A stretch of 64,000 bases of DNA from Bog-1198 sp963727045 (GTDB lineage Bacteria; Pseudomonadota; Gammaproteobacteria; Steroidobacterales; Steroidobacteraceae), in contig CAVSES010000002.1 in the NCBI GenBank assembly GCA_963727045.1, positions 992,001-1,056,000 of the forward strand, given 5' to 3'. The notes beneath the pieces are model-generated. The model was not told where the DNA came from and searched no databases. It saw nothing but the letters and a program-made list of their open reading frames with translations. Below, piece by piece: positions 36,138 to 44,259 of the stretch; the first letter of the stretch is position 1; each line of letters begins with the position of its first letter. Made by a program: the position numbers and the translations under genes.

Positions 36138-36827
36138 ATGCAGAACCAACGCCACATACGGAGCTTCGTGCTGCGCGCCGGCCGGATGACACCGGCCCAG
36201 GAGCGCGCGCTCTCGCAATTATGGCCGTCCTATGGCGTGGACCTGCCCGATGGCGCGTTGGACCTGGACAAGATTTTCGGGCGCCGCGCGCCGCGCTGCC
36301 TCGAGATCGGCTTCGGCATCGGGGAAGTGATCGGAAGCCTGGCGGAGAGCCATCCCAACATCGACTACCTGGGCATCGAGGTGCATCGACCGGGAGTCGG
36401 CCGGTTGATGCTTCGGGCCGCCCAGGCAAACGTGCGCAATTTGCGCGTCATCTGTCATGACGCCGTGGAGGTATTGCACAAGATTCCGGACGGCTCCCTC
36501 GATGAGATCCTCATTTTCTTTCCGGACCCATGGCACAAGAAGCGTCACCACAAGCGGCGGTTGGTCGAACCGAAGTTCGTGGCGTCGGCGGCGGCGAGGC
36601 TGCGTCCCCGGGGGCTGATCCGTCTTGCAACGGACTGGCAGGCTTACGCGGATCAAATGTTGTCCGTTTGCGGCGCAAATCCGGATCTTCAGTCGCAGAG
36701 CACGGACGGGACCTACGTGCCGCGGCCTGAATTCAGGCCGCCGACGCGATTCGAGAGGCGCGGCGCGCGTCTCGGTCACGGTGTGTGGGATTTGGCCTAC
36801 ACCAAGCGCGATGTCGGCGTGCGGTAA
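36138..36827 (+). CDS. trmB: tRNA (guanine-N7-)-methyltransferase
   Basis: A 229-residue SAM-dependent enzyme that methylates G46 in the variable loop of tRNAs. SAM-binding motif EIGFGIGEVIG (about 55-65), IDYLGIEVHRPGVG, and the diagnostic catalytic segment ILIFFPDPWHKKRHHKRR (about 120-137) are intact; C-terminal T-x-x-E-type region is represented by PRPEFRPPTRFERRGARLGH. The N-terminus RHIRSFVLRAGRMTPAQERAL is normal for the family, supporting ATG 36138 over the longer frame that starts inside the divergent gene. Confidence 0.95.
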   Translation: MQNQRHIRSFVLRAGRMTPAQERALSQLWPSYGVDLPDGALDLDKIFGRRAPRCLEIGFGIGEVIGSLAESHPNIDYLGIEVHRPGVGRLMLRAAQANVRNLRVICHDAVEVLHKIPDGSLDEILIFFPDPWHKKRHHKRRLVEPKFVASAAARLRPRGLIRLATDWQAYADQMLSVCGANPDLQSQSTDGTYVPRPEFRPPTRFERRGARLGHGVWDLAYTKRDVGVR

Positions 36828-36848
36828 GGAGGCCGCGCCGGTCCGCCC

Positions 36849-37469
36849 TCAGAGGAAGCTGCCGCGAATTCCGTCGACGATGAATTGAACGGCAAGGGCG
36901 GCGAGGACCACGCCCGACAGCCGGCTCACCACGTTGGCACCCGTGACCCCGAGCACCTTCATCAACCGCGGCGTGACTAGCATGAGGACCCAGCAGATCA
37001 GAAGCACCAGGGCGACGACGCATAGGAGGCCTGCGAACAACCAGGGTTTTGCACCCACCTCACCGGCGGCCAGCAGGATGGTGGCGAGCGCGCCGGGCCC
37101 GGCAATGAAGGGGAACGCGAGCGGAAAAACCGAAATATCCTCGCGCCTCTTGGCCTCTTCTTGTTCGGGAGTCGTTGAGCGGGTTCCCGACGCGCGGGCG
37201 AACACCATGTCGAGCGCAATCAAGAACAGGAGCGTGCCGCCGGCGATGCGGAACGAGCTCAGGGAAATCCCCATGATGTCGAGAAACTTCGCACCCACCA
37301 GCGCAAACAGCACGCATATCGCAAGCGCGATCACGGTCGCCTTGCCCGCCATTTTTTTCTTGTAGCGGGTGCTCCCTCCCTGCGTGAGCCCCGCGAACAA
37401 GGGAATAAGTGATATTGGGTCGACGACTACGAAAAAGACGACAAAGAATTTGACGAGTTGTTCGGTCAC
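36849..37469 (-). CDS. MarC-family integral membrane protein
   Basis: A 206-residue protein with six predicted helices (about 5-25, 42-64, 70-90, 115-137, 145-165, 183-203). The family marks are F-F-V-V-V-D-P-I-S-L-I-P-L-F near the N-terminus and PLAFPFIAGPGALATILLA in the middle. The NAAT/MarC family (UPF0056) is of uncertain function; MarC itself was wrongly tied to multiple antibiotic resistance. GTG start without a visible ribosome site. Divergent from the DUF6763-type gene, convergent with trmB. Confidence 0.9.
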   Translation of the reverse strand: MTEQLVKFFVVFFVVVDPISLIPLFAGLTQGGSTRYKKKMAGKATVIALAICVLFALVGAKFLDIMGISLSSFRIAGGTLLFLIALDMVFARASGTRSTTPEQEEAKRREDISVFPLAFPFIAGPGALATILLAAGEVGAKPWLFAGLLCVVALVLLICWVLMLVTPRLMKVLGVTGANVVSRLSGVVLAALAVQFIVDGIRGSFL

Positions 37470-37558
37470 TGGCGATGCTGCTTCGCGGAAAAATTACATA
37501 TTGCGCGAATGGCTCATTGGGAGTTGAATGCAGGTGAGCATAGCAGACGGAGACGGCG

Positions 37559-37861
37559 ATGAATGCAATCAGGCCGATCGTTGGGCAATGGTATAGGGGC
37601 AGTACCAACGAGCTCTTTGAAGTGGTCGCGATCGACGATCAGGACCAGACCATAGAAATTCAATACTTCGACGGTACCGTCACTGAAATGGAATTCGATT
37701 CCTGGAACGAGCAGCTGCTAGACGAACTCATCGATGTGGCGGATGCACCGGAGGACTGGTCGGGCGCCGTTGACGTCGAGGCGGAAGATCTGGATCGCGA
37801 GTTCGAGGACAACGCGCGCAGCCTTTGGTCAACGCCGAACGATCGCTCGCTGCGCCGCTGA
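37559..37861 (+). CDS. DUF6763-type small acidic protein
   Basis: A 100-residue soluble acidic protein. The N-terminal P-I-V-G-Q-W-Y-R and F-E-V-V-A-I-D-D-x-D-x-x-I-E-I-Q-Y-F-D-G-x-V-x-E-x-E-x-D-x-W form a small SH3-like beta unit, followed by A-P-E-D-W-S-G and a charged helix. This matches a family I know from gammaproteobacteria as DUF6763. No function is established. GGAG with 6-base spacing before the ATG supports the start. Confidence 0.75.
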   Translation: MNAIRPIVGQWYRGSTNELFEVVAIDDQDQTIEIQYFDGTVTEMEFDSWNEQLLDELIDVADAPEDWSGAVDVEAEDLDREFEDNARSLWSTPNDRSLRR

Positions 37862-37901
37862 ATTCCACGCTTCGTTCCTCAGGGACCCAAGGTCCGGCGC
37901 G

Positions 37902-39167
37902 TCAACGTTTTGCCGCCTCGCGCTCGCCCAGTTCAATCAGCGGTCGGCGCAGCACCAACAGCAAGATCAAACCCGGCACCGCGCTCAAGCAGGTGACGAT
38001 GAAAAAATGCGGCCATCCGATCACTGGGACAATCGCCCCGGCGATCGCTCCCGTCACGTTTCGGGGAAGCACCGCGAGCGCGGACAAGAGGGCGTACTGG
38101 GTTGCGCTGAAATCCGATGAGCAGAGCGACACCAGGAAGGCAACGAAGGCCGCCTGGCCCATTCCGCCGATGCCCGTGTCCAAGGATGTCGCGAGCGCCA
38201 GCAGCCACACTTTCTTGCCCGCGAGCGCGAGCCACATGTAGAGCAGATTGGTGAGCGCCTGGCCGATGCCGAACACCAGAAGCGAGCGGAAGGTTCCCCA
38301 GCGCAGGTATACCCAGCCGCCGAATGCCACGCCGATCATGGTGGAAATGGTCATGTTGACCTTGCCGGCGATGCTCAATTCATGCAGGGAAAAACCGACG
38401 CCTTGGATCATGAAAGTGCTGTACAGGCTGAGCGCAAGCGCATCGCCCACCTTGTAGAGGAGGACCAGCGCCAGAAACCCCCAGATGCCTTTTTCCTTGA
38501 GCAGCGCGCGCAGCGGATGCCAGACCGCATCGGTCAAAGTGCGCGGCGCGCGGCCCGGTGTGTCCGGTTCGGGCGCCCAGAGCGTCGCCAGCATGGTGGC
38601 GGCCATGAGTCCGGCCACGAATAGAAAGGCCAGCTGCCAGCCCACGCTGGCGGCGACATAGACCAGCACCGCGCCCGCCAGCATCGCAGCCGTGCGGTAG
38701 CCGAACGCAGCCGCAGCCGCGGCGAGACCCCGTTCGCTGGGCGGTATGGCATCCACGCGATATGCATCGATCACGATGTCCTGCGAGGCGGACAGGAAGA
38801 CCAGGAAGACCGCGATGGCGCCGAGCACATAGGGTTCCTTCGTCGGGGAGCTGAATCCCATGACGCCGATGCAAATGGCGAGACATGCCTGGAAGATCAA
38901 GATCCAGCCGCGCCGCCGGCCGAGAACCGGCGGCAGGAAGCGGTCCAGAAGCGGCGCCCACAGAAATTTGATGTTATAGGGCAGCGCAACCAGGGAAAAA
39001 ATCCCGATGGCCTTGATGCTGAGGCCCGCGGAAGCAAGCCAAGCTTGCAGGGTGAAATTCGTGAGATTGAAGGGGAGTCCGGAGGCAAAGCTCAGGAACA
39101 GCACCGCCATCATGCGCCTGTCGCCAAGCGCTTGCAGCAGCGTGGGCTTCTTCGCCGCTGCGGTCAA
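37902..39167 (-). CDS. AmpG-like major facilitator transporter
   Basis: A 421-residue, 12-helix MFS permease. It resembles AmpG/acetyl-CoA-transporter-like members: ALGDRRMMAVLFLSFASGLPFNLT, FLWAPLLDRFLPP (the DRY-like loop), VFLSASQDIVIDAYRVD and GGMGQAAFVAFLVSLC. AmpG proteins import muropeptides (GlcNAc-anhMurNAc peptides) for cell-wall recycling; the match is good but not proof of substrate. Start: the frame is open to ATG 39269, but the N-terminal 34 residues are Arg/His-rich and unlike the family. TTG at 39167 overlaps the stop of a 26-codon upstream frame (TTGA), which I prefer. The start remains uncertain. Confidence 0.82.
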   Translation of the reverse strand: MTAAAKKPTLLQALGDRRMMAVLFLSFASGLPFNLTNFTLQAWLASAGLSIKAIGIFSLVALPYNIKFLWAPLLDRFLPPVLGRRRGWILIFQACLAICIGVMGFSSPTKEPYVLGAIAVFLVFLSASQDIVIDAYRVDAIPPSERGLAAAAAAFGYRTAAMLAGAVLVYVAASVGWQLAFLFVAGLMAATMLATLWAPEPDTPGRAPRTLTDAVWHPLRALLKEKGIWGFLALVLLYKVGDALALSLYSTFMIQGVGFSLHELSIAGKVNMTISTMIGVAFGGWVYLRWGTFRSLLVFGIGQALTNLLYMWLALAGKKVWLLALATSLDTGIGGMGQAAFVAFLVSLCSSDFSATQYALLSALAVLPRNVTGAIAGAIVPVIGWPHFFIVTCLSAVPGLILLLVLRRPLIELGEREAAKR

Positions 39168-39244
39168 ACGCAAGAACTCGAAGTCATCGGGGCGGCCGCT
39201 GCCGGGTTCTGCCCGCGGCCTACGTTCAGCATGACGATGTGCAT
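39164..39244 (-). CDS. Possible 26-codon leader peptide upstream of the AmpG-like gene
   Basis: ATG at 39244 is 8 bases after TACTAT (complement of 39253-39258) and opens a 26-codon frame (MHIVMLNVGRGQ...) whose TGA overlaps the TTG start of the transporter gene as TTGA. The same type of overlap couples coaBC to its upstream gene. Evidence is positional only; it may be a leader peptide that couples translation, or chance. Confidence 0.3.
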   Translation of the reverse strand: MHIVMLNVGRGQNPAAAAPMTSSSCV

Positions 39245-39252
39245 GGCGCGCG

Positions 39253-39259
39253 ATAGTAT
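39253..39259. promoter_or_regulatory. Overlapping divergent -10 elements between pyrE and the transporter gene
   Basis: GATAGTATC is near-symmetric: the plus strand reads TAGTAT (39254-39259), 8 bases before the pyrE ATG, and the minus strand reads TACTAT (39258-39253), 8 bases before the ATG of the small leader frame. ATGACG at 39231-39236, 17 bases upstream, is a possible -35 for pyrE. Confidence 0.4.
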
Positions 39260-39267
39260 CAGGGCCC

Positions 39268-39918
39268 ATGACCTTGGCATATCAAAGTGATTTCATCGAT
39301 TTGTGCGTGCGGCTCGGCGTTCTGCGATTCGGCAGCTTCACGCTGAAATCGGGCCGAGAAAGCCCGTACTTCTTCAATGCCGGGCTGTTCAACACGGGCG
39401 CCGCCATTGCCGCGGTGGGGCGCGCCTATGCAGCGGCCATCACGGCCTCGGACCTCGAATTCGACATGATCTTCGGTCCGGCCTACAAGGGGATCCCCTT
39501 GGTGACCATCACCGCGGCCGCGCTCGCCGAGCACTCGGGACGCGACCTTCCCTTTGCATTCAATCGCAAGGAAACCAAGGACCATGGCGAAGGCGGCAGC
39601 ATCGTCGGCAGCCCTTTGCGAGGATCGGTGTTGATCGTCGATGACGTCATCACGGCGGGAACGGCGATCCGTGAATCCATCAACATCATCAAGGCCGCCG
39701 GCGCGCGGCCGGCGGGGGTGCTGCTCGCGTTGGATCGCCAGGAACTGGGCCCCCAAAGCCGGTGGTCGGCGGTCCAGGAAGTCCGTGAGCAGCATGGAAT
39801 TCCCGTCGTTGCGGTCGTCAATCTGGCCGACCTGATGCAGCATATATCTCTGCATGGGCGCAAGGAGGACCTCCATCGGATGCAGGCCTACAGGGAGCGT
39901 TATGGGATTGCAGATTGA
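39268..39918 (+). CDS. pyrE: Orotate phosphoribosyltransferase
   Basis: A 216-residue pyrimidine biosynthesis enzyme that joins orotate to PRPP to give OMP. The type I PRTase PRPP loop is V-L-I-V-D-D-V-I-T-A-G-T-A (about 119-131); FTLKSGRESPYFFNAG and GPAYKGIPL bind orotate and PRPP; FNRKETKDHGEGG is the flexible catalytic loop. Length is equal to E. coli PyrE within a few residues. No Shine-Dalgarno lies before the ATG; a TAGTAT hexamer 8 bases upstream suggests a nearly leaderless mRNA. Confidence 0.97.
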   Translation: MTLAYQSDFIDLCVRLGVLRFGSFTLKSGRESPYFFNAGLFNTGAAIAAVGRAYAAAITASDLEFDMIFGPAYKGIPLVTITAAALAEHSGRDLPFAFNRKETKDHGEGGSIVGSPLRGSVLIVDDVITAGTAIRESINIIKAAGARPAGVLLALDRQELGPQSRWSAVQEVREQHGIPVVAVVNLADLMQHISLHGRKEDLHRMQAYRERYGIAD

Positions 39919-39980
39919 GGCACAGGCCCTAGAAAAGCGCGGTCGCTCCGCTCACAATGTCGGCCGCTTCTCCTGAGGAC

Positions 39981-40616
39981 ATGCGCTTGAACAACGTCTC
40001 TTGGATCCTGTGCGCCCTGCTGCTGGCCGCCTCGCCGGGCTTCGCGGCCCCGCCCAGTTCGGGTTCCGGCCGCACCGTCTACAAATGGGTGGACGAAAAG
40101 GGCATGACCCACTACGGTGATCACATTCCGCCTGAATACGCGACACAGGAACAACACCTCATCAATTCGCACGGCGTCGAGATCAGCCGCCTCGAGGCCC
40201 AAAAGACTCCGGAACAACTGGCTGCCGAAGACCAAAAGAAGGCCGAGGCGCAGCAGAACAAGGAGCGCGACCGGAATTTGCTGAATACGTACGCGTCGGT
40301 GCAGGAAATCGAACGTCTGCGCGACCAGCGGGTGACACTGTTGTCGGACCAGATCAAGGTCACGTCGCAGTTTCTGGAAGTCCTGAACGGCAAATTGAAG
40401 AAACTGCGCACCAGCAGCATGCACTATAAACCCTACAGCAGCGATCCGCGCGCGCCGGCCATGCCGGATCAAGTCGCCGAGGATCTGGTTCGGGTGGGCA
40501 ACGACATCCGCACTCAAGAGCAGAACCTGCGCGAGAAGCGCGGTGAGGAAACGACCATGAGCAAGCAGTTCGAGAGCGACATTGCGCGCTTCAAAGAATT
40601 GAAGGGCATCCATTGA
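39981..40616 (+). CDS. DUF4124-domain secreted protein
   Basis: A 211-residue exported protein: signal peptide (MRLNNVSWILCALLLAASPGFA), then the DUF4124 unit T-V-Y-K-W-V-D-E-K-G-M-T-H-Y-G-D-H-I-P-P (about 31-50), followed by a long charged coiled coil (about 65-125 and 165-205). DUF4124 proteins are common in gammaproteobacteria, with unknown function, probably in the periplasm. An in-frame ATG at 39957 adds 8 residues; I prefer 39981 because it gives a basic N-region. The stop overlaps the coaBC start. Confidence 0.8.
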   Translation: MRLNNVSWILCALLLAASPGFAAPPSSGSGRTVYKWVDEKGMTHYGDHIPPEYATQEQHLINSHGVEISRLEAQKTPEQLAAEDQKKAEAQQNKERDRNLLNTYASVQEIERLRDQRVTLLSDQIKVTSQFLEVLNGKLKKLRTSSMHYKPYSSDPRAPAMPDQVAEDLVRVGNDIRTQEQNLREKRGEETTMSKQFESDIARFKELKGIH

Positions 40617-41893
40617 CGCCGAAGACTCGGATTTTGCTGGGCGTTACCGGCGGCATTGCCGCGTACAAGAGTCCGGACCTGGTGCGCCGGCTGATGGAGC
40701 GCGGCGCGGACGTGCAGGTGGTCATGACGGAAGCCGCGCAGCGGTTCGTCTCGCCGATGAGTTTCCAGGCAGTATCCGGCCGGCCGACACGCAGCGACCT
40801 CTGGGACGACGCCGCCGAGGCGGCCATGGGACACATCGAGCTTGCGCGCTGGGCCCAGGTGGTGCTGATTGCGCCGGCGAGCGCGGACTTCATCGCGAGG
40901 CTCGCGGGCGGCCGTGCCGACGATTTGCTGGCCACCCTGTGCCTCGCCACCGAGGCACCGATCGTTCTCGCGCCGGCGATGAACCGGGTGATGTGGGCCA
41001 ACAAGGCGACGCAGGCCAATGTGGAAGCCCTGGTTGCGCGCGGCATACGCATCTTAGGTCCCGCTTCCGGCAATCAAGCCTGCGGCGAAGTCGGTGAGGG
41101 CCGCATGTGGGAACCCGCGAAACTTGCCGAGAGTCTGCTGGAACCCCCTGCCAACGCCAGCCTGCTGGCGGGGCTCAATATCTTGATCACCGCCGGTCCG
41201 ACCCGGGAACGGATCGATCCCGTCCGCTATCTCACGAACCGCAGTTCGGGAAAGATGGGCTTTGCCGTCGCCGCCGCGGCGCGCGAGGCGGGCGCGCACG
41301 TCACCATCGTCACCGGCCCCGTCCAATTGCCGACCCCGGTGGGCGTCACCCGCATCAACGTGGAAAGCGCGCGCGACATGTACGCTGCGGTTCACCGCCA
41401 GATCGCGGATGCGGATGTGTTCATCGCGGCGGCGGCGGTGGCCGATTTTCAGCCGGTGAGCATCGCCAAACAGAAGATCAAGAAGCAAGGCGTCTCGGTC
41501 AAGCTCGATCTCGAGCCGGCGCCGGACATCGTCAAGTCCGTGGCGGACATGGCCAAGCGTCCGTTCGTGGTCGGCTTTGCGGCGGAGACCAACGACGTCG
41601 AGGAGAATGCGCGTACCAAGCTCAAGCGCAAGAAGCTCGACATGATCGCCGCCAATCAGGTCGGCGAGGGAATTGCGTTCGATTGCGACGACAACGCACT
41701 CACCGTCATTTGGCCGGGCGGCAAGGTCGAGGTCGCGCGCGGGCCGAAGATCGATGTGGCGCGCCAGCTCATTGCCCTGATCGCCCAACGGCTGCCGCCG
41801 CCGGACGGCAGTCCGCGGCGCGGTGCGCGCAAGCGCCGAACCGCGGCTGCCCTGCCGCGCGACCGAGTGCGCCTTCGCCGCGCGCGCCGGTAA
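40613..41893 (+). CDS. coaBC: Bifunctional phosphopantothenoylcysteine decarboxylase / synthase
   Basis: A 426-residue coenzyme A biosynthesis enzyme. N-terminal CoaC (about 1-180): FMN-binding GVTGGIAAYKS, catalytic His in AAMGHIELARWA, the PAMNRVMW motif and catalytic Cys in NQACGEVGEGRM. C-terminal CoaB (about 185-400): ITAGPTRERIDPVRYLTNRSSGKMG, AAAAVADFQP and K-x-K-K-Q-G with GFAAETND. An extra Arg-rich tail of about 25 residues follows. The TTG start overlaps the stop of the preceding gene (TTGA); no better start exists. The gene continues into dut after 4 bases. Confidence 0.96.
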   Translation: MTPKTRILLGVTGGIAAYKSPDLVRRLMERGADVQVVMTEAAQRFVSPMSFQAVSGRPTRSDLWDDAAEAAMGHIELARWAQVVLIAPASADFIARLAGGRADDLLATLCLATEAPIVLAPAMNRVMWANKATQANVEALVARGIRILGPASGNQACGEVGEGRMWEPAKLAESLLEPPANASLLAGLNILITAGPTRERIDPVRYLTNRSSGKMGFAVAAAAREAGAHVTIVTGPVQLPTPVGVTRINVESARDMYAAVHRQIADADVFIAAAAVADFQPVSIAKQKIKKQGVSVKLDLEPAPDIVKSVADMAKRPFVVGFAAETNDVEENARTKLKRKKLDMIAANQVGEGIAFDCDDNALTVIWPGGKVEVARGPKIDVARQLIALIAQRLPPPDGSPRRGARKRRTAAALPRDRVRLRRARR

Positions 41894-41897
41894 CGAG

Positions 41898-42356
41898 GTG
41901 GGGCGTACCATCAAACTGCGGATCTTGGATCCCCGCATCGGCAGGGAATTTCCACTGCCTCAGCATGCGACATCGGGTTCGGCCGGCATGGACCTGCGCG
42001 CCTGCATCGAGGCCCCGCTGGAACTCGCACCGGGCGCCACCGAGCTGATCCAGACCGGCATTTCGATCTACATCGCGGACCCCGGTCTCGCGGCCGTGCT
42101 GCTGCCCCGCTCCGGACTCGGCCACAAACACGGAATCGTTCTCGGCAACCTGGTCGGCCTGATCGATTCCGATTATCAAGGGCCGCTCATGGTGTCCGTG
42201 TGGAACCGCGGCGCCGCTCCCTTCACGATCATCCCCGGCGACCGGATCGCGCAGATCGTCTTTGTGCCGGTGGTGCAGGTCGGATTCGAGCTGGTGGAAG
42301 ACTTCTCCGCTACGGCCCGCGGTGCAGGAGGATTCGGCAGCTCGGGACACGGCTGA
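41898..42356 (+). CDS. dut: Deoxyuridine 5'-triphosphate nucleotidohydrolase (dUTPase)
   Basis: A 152-residue trimeric dUTPase that converts dUTP to dUMP and pyrophosphate, keeping uracil out of DNA. All five motifs are visible: SAGMDLRA, PRSGLGHKHG, GLIDSDYQGPL, GDRIAQIVF and the C-terminal RGAGGFGSSG. GTG at 41898 yields the usual start (GRTIKLRILDPRIGREFPLP) and length; the longer frame overlapping coaBC is not needed. The coaBC-dut order is conserved in gammaproteobacteria. Confidence 0.96.
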   Translation: MGRTIKLRILDPRIGREFPLPQHATSGSAGMDLRACIEAPLELAPGATELIQTGISIYIADPGLAAVLLPRSGLGHKHGIVLGNLVGLIDSDYQGPLMVSVWNRGAAPFTIIPGDRIAQIVFVPVVQVGFELVEDFSATARGAGGFGSSGHG

Positions 42357-42433
42357 CGGCGCCGGCCGTAACTGCCCTCTTGCCCGCGAAATGCGGCTGG
42401 AGCGTCGGTAATCCGCCCGTCATGCTCCGGAGC

Positions 42434-43108
42434 ATGGCAATCCGGGATTGGCCGAGCGGTGAGCGGCCGCGCGAAAAGCTGCTCGACAAGGGCGCCGCAG
42501 CGCTGTCGGATGCGGAGTTGTTGGCCATCCTGCTGCGTACGGGCACCCGCGGTCATTCCGCGGTCGATGTCGCACGCGGCGTGCTCGAAAGCTTCCATTC
42601 CCTGCGCAAGCTGATCGCGGCGGATCGCACTCGATTCTGTGCGGAGCGCGGCCTTGGGTTGGCGCGCTTCGCGGAATTGCAGGCGGCGGTCGAGATTGCC
42701 AAACGGCAGCTGTCGGAAACCTTGCGCGCGGGCCCGTCGCTCGCGAGTCCGCGGGCAACCCGCGATTTTCTTTCATCTCAGCTGCGGGATCTCGAACACG
42801 AGGTATTCTGCTGCCTCTATCTCGACAAGCGCCACCGGCTGATTCAATACCAGGAACTGTTTCGCGGCACCATCGATGGCGCGAGCGTGCACCCACGCGA
42901 AATCGTCAAGATCGCCCTGCAGCGCAATTCCGCAGCGGTGATCATCGCGCACAATCATCCTTCCGGCGTGGCCGAACCCAGTCAGGCTGACGAATTCATC
43001 ACCCAGCGGGTGAAGGAGGCGCTGGCGCTCGTCGACATCCGCCTGCTCGATCACATCATCATCGGCGACGGTGCTGCAGTATCGCTCGCCGAGCGCGGAC
43101 TGCTCTAG
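42434..43108 (+). CDS. radC: RadC-family JAB/MPN-domain protein
   Basis: A 224-residue protein with an N-terminal HhH-like part (DWPSGERPREKLLDKGAAALSDAELLAILLRTG) and a C-terminal MPN/JAB domain carrying the metal motif HNHPSGVAEPSQAD (about 172-185) plus the upstream E-L-F-R-G-T-I-D-G. RadC was once linked to DNA repair; its biochemical role is unsettled. ATG 42434 gives the standard N-terminus; ATG 42422 adds 4 residues. It lies before rpmB-rpmG as in many gammaproteobacteria, though here a TetR gene and a small secreted protein gene intervene. Confidence 0.93.
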   Translation: MAIRDWPSGERPREKLLDKGAAALSDAELLAILLRTGTRGHSAVDVARGVLESFHSLRKLIAADRTRFCAERGLGLARFAELQAAVEIAKRQLSETLRAGPSLASPRATRDFLSSQLRDLEHEVFCCLYLDKRHRLIQYQELFRGTIDGASVHPREIVKIALQRNSAAVIIAHNHPSGVAEPSQADEFITQRVKEALALVDIRLLDHIIIGDGAAVSLAERGLL

Positions 43109-43132
43109 AAACGGCGGCAATGCCGGTGCTGA

Positions 43133-43156
43133 ACGATTGTCGTAATATTCGTTCAT
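43133..43156 (+). promoter_or_regulatory. Putative TetR operator and -10 element before the TetR gene
   Basis: The motif ACGATTGTCGTA then ATA then TTCGTTCAT (43133-43156) is almost identical to 43790-43813 before the next gene (4 mismatches in 24, three of them in the central triplet). GAACGA (43131-43136) and TCGTTC (43149-43154) form an inverted repeat. TAATAT (43143-43148) inside it is a good -10, 6 bases before the ATG at 43155, so the site would block its own gene. Confidence 0.6.
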
Positions 43157-43781
43157 GCCGGAAGCCGCGCCAAACGCTCAAACAGACGAAAATGTGCGCT
43201 ACAAGCGTGTCATTCGAGCCGCCGAGGAAATGTTCAAGCGGATCGGCTTTCGGGCGGTCACGATGGAAATGGTGGCGCGCGAGGCCAACGTGGCCAAGGC
43301 GACTCTCTACAGCCATTTCAAGAACAAGGACGAACTCTTCATCGCCGTGTCCGCGCGAATGGCGCGCATATTACGGGGAGGCGTGGAACAGGCGCTGGCG
43401 AAGCCTGATCTCACGCTCGATGAGCGACTGACCGAAGCGGTCATTTCCAAGCATCGGCTGATCTTTTCCCTGGTCCGCGGCTCGGCGCACGCCGCGGAAT
43501 TGTTTTCGTACACCCACGCCATTGCAGGCGACATATTCGCCGAATTGGATGCCTCCATTCTGGGGCTGCTCAGCGGCGCCATGAATGGCGATCCGCAAAT
43601 TGCGCCGGGCGCGGATCAACTCGCCCGTGCCCTGTATTTTGGCAGCGCACAACTGGCCAGCCGGTGTGAGACGACGGCTGCGATGGAGTCGGAGCTACGG
43701 TCCTTTTTGACCACGTATCTTGCGGGCGCGCGGACTCTCGGCCCGGTGACAAAGGCGGCCCCGCCCCAAAGCCTCCCTTGA
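43155..43781 (+). CDS. TetR/AcrR-family transcriptional regulator (AefR-like)
   Basis: A 208-residue repressor. N-terminal HTH about 16-62: VIRAAEEMFKRIGFRAVTMEMVAREANVAKATLYSHFKNKDELF, the standard TetR signature. The helical C-terminal domain (about 75-200) resembles the AefR-type ligand/dimer domain. The ATG overlaps a putative operator and has no ribosome site, so it may be translated from a leaderless mRNA and autoregulated. A matching operator before the following gene makes that small secreted protein its likely target. Confidence 0.88.
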   Translation: MPEAAPNAQTDENVRYKRVIRAAEEMFKRIGFRAVTMEMVAREANVAKATLYSHFKNKDELFIAVSARMARILRGGVEQALAKPDLTLDERLTEAVISKHRLIFSLVRGSAHAAELFSYTHAIAGDIFAELDASILGLLSGAMNGDPQIAPGADQLARALYFGSAQLASRCETTAAMESELRSFLTTYLAGARTLGPVTKAAPPQSLP

Positions 43782-43813
43782 CAAAATAGACGATTTTCGT
43801 ATGATTCGTTCAT
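43778..43813 (+). promoter_or_regulatory. Promoter with overlapping TetR operator before the YXWGXW protein gene
   Basis: TTGACA (43778-43783), a perfect -35 overlapping the TetR gene stop, and TATGAT (43800-43805) are 16 bases apart. The operator motif ACGATTTTCGTA-TGA-TTCGTTCAT covers 43790-43813, that is the spacer end, the -10 and the start of transcription; the repressor would block polymerase. Confidence 0.7.
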
Positions 43814-43838
43814 TCTCAACCCTCAAGGGAGATGAACG

Positions 43839-44150
43839 ATGCTCGCTCCGCACAAGGCCTGGCTGGCGGTGTTGCTCGCCGGTGGATTCATGACCGCCCC
43901 CGTAGTTCTCGCTGCCGAGTCGGACAGCGACGTCCCGCCCCCGCCGCCGCGCGCCGAGCGGGCACCGCCGCCGCGCGACGGCTACGTCTGGCATTCCGGC
44001 CACTGGGCATGGAGCGGCAAGGCTTACAACTGGGTCGACGGCGGTTGGATGGTGGAGCGGCGGCACATGCGCTGGGTGGACGACCAGTGGGTAGAGGTGG
44101 GGGCGAGGTGGCATTGGGTGCCGGCCCATTGGGACTCCGCAACCCACTGA
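43839..44150 (+). CDS. Secreted YXWGXW-repeat-type protein
   Basis: A 103-residue exported protein. Signal peptide (ends VVLAAES), then a Pro/Arg-rich stretch (PPPPPRAERAPPPRDGYVW) and aromatic repeats H-S-G-H-W-A-W-S-G-K-A-Y-N-W-V-D-G-G-W and W-V-D-D-Q-W-V-E-V-G-A-R-W-H-W-V-P-A-H-W. Such YXWGXW / WxxHWxW proteins are small envelope proteins of unknown role, often induced by stress. AAGGGAGA before the ATG is a good ribosome site. The promoter carries a TetR operator. Confidence 0.8.
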   Translation: MLAPHKAWLAVLLAGGFMTAPVVLAAESDSDVPPPPPRAERAPPPRDGYVWHSGHWAWSGKAYNWVDGGWMVERRHMRWVDDQWVEVGARWHWVPAHWDSATH

Positions 44151-44188
44151 GGGTCTTCCTCTTATTGGAGCCCGCGGGCGGGGGTGTG

Positions 44189-44217
44189 TTGCCCCGCTTT
44201 GACGACCCTGGTATAAA
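44189..44217 (+). promoter_or_regulatory. Promoter of the rpmB-rpmG operon
   Basis: TTGCCC (44189-44194), 17-base spacer, TATAAA (44212-44217), preceded by TG at 44209-44210, so an extended -10. Suits a strongly expressed ribosomal protein operon; a 42-base leader with AAAGG leads to rpmB. Confidence 0.6.
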
Positions 44218-44259
44218 GCGCGGCTGTTCCACGGTTCTTCTCGTCCAAAGGTTGATGCC

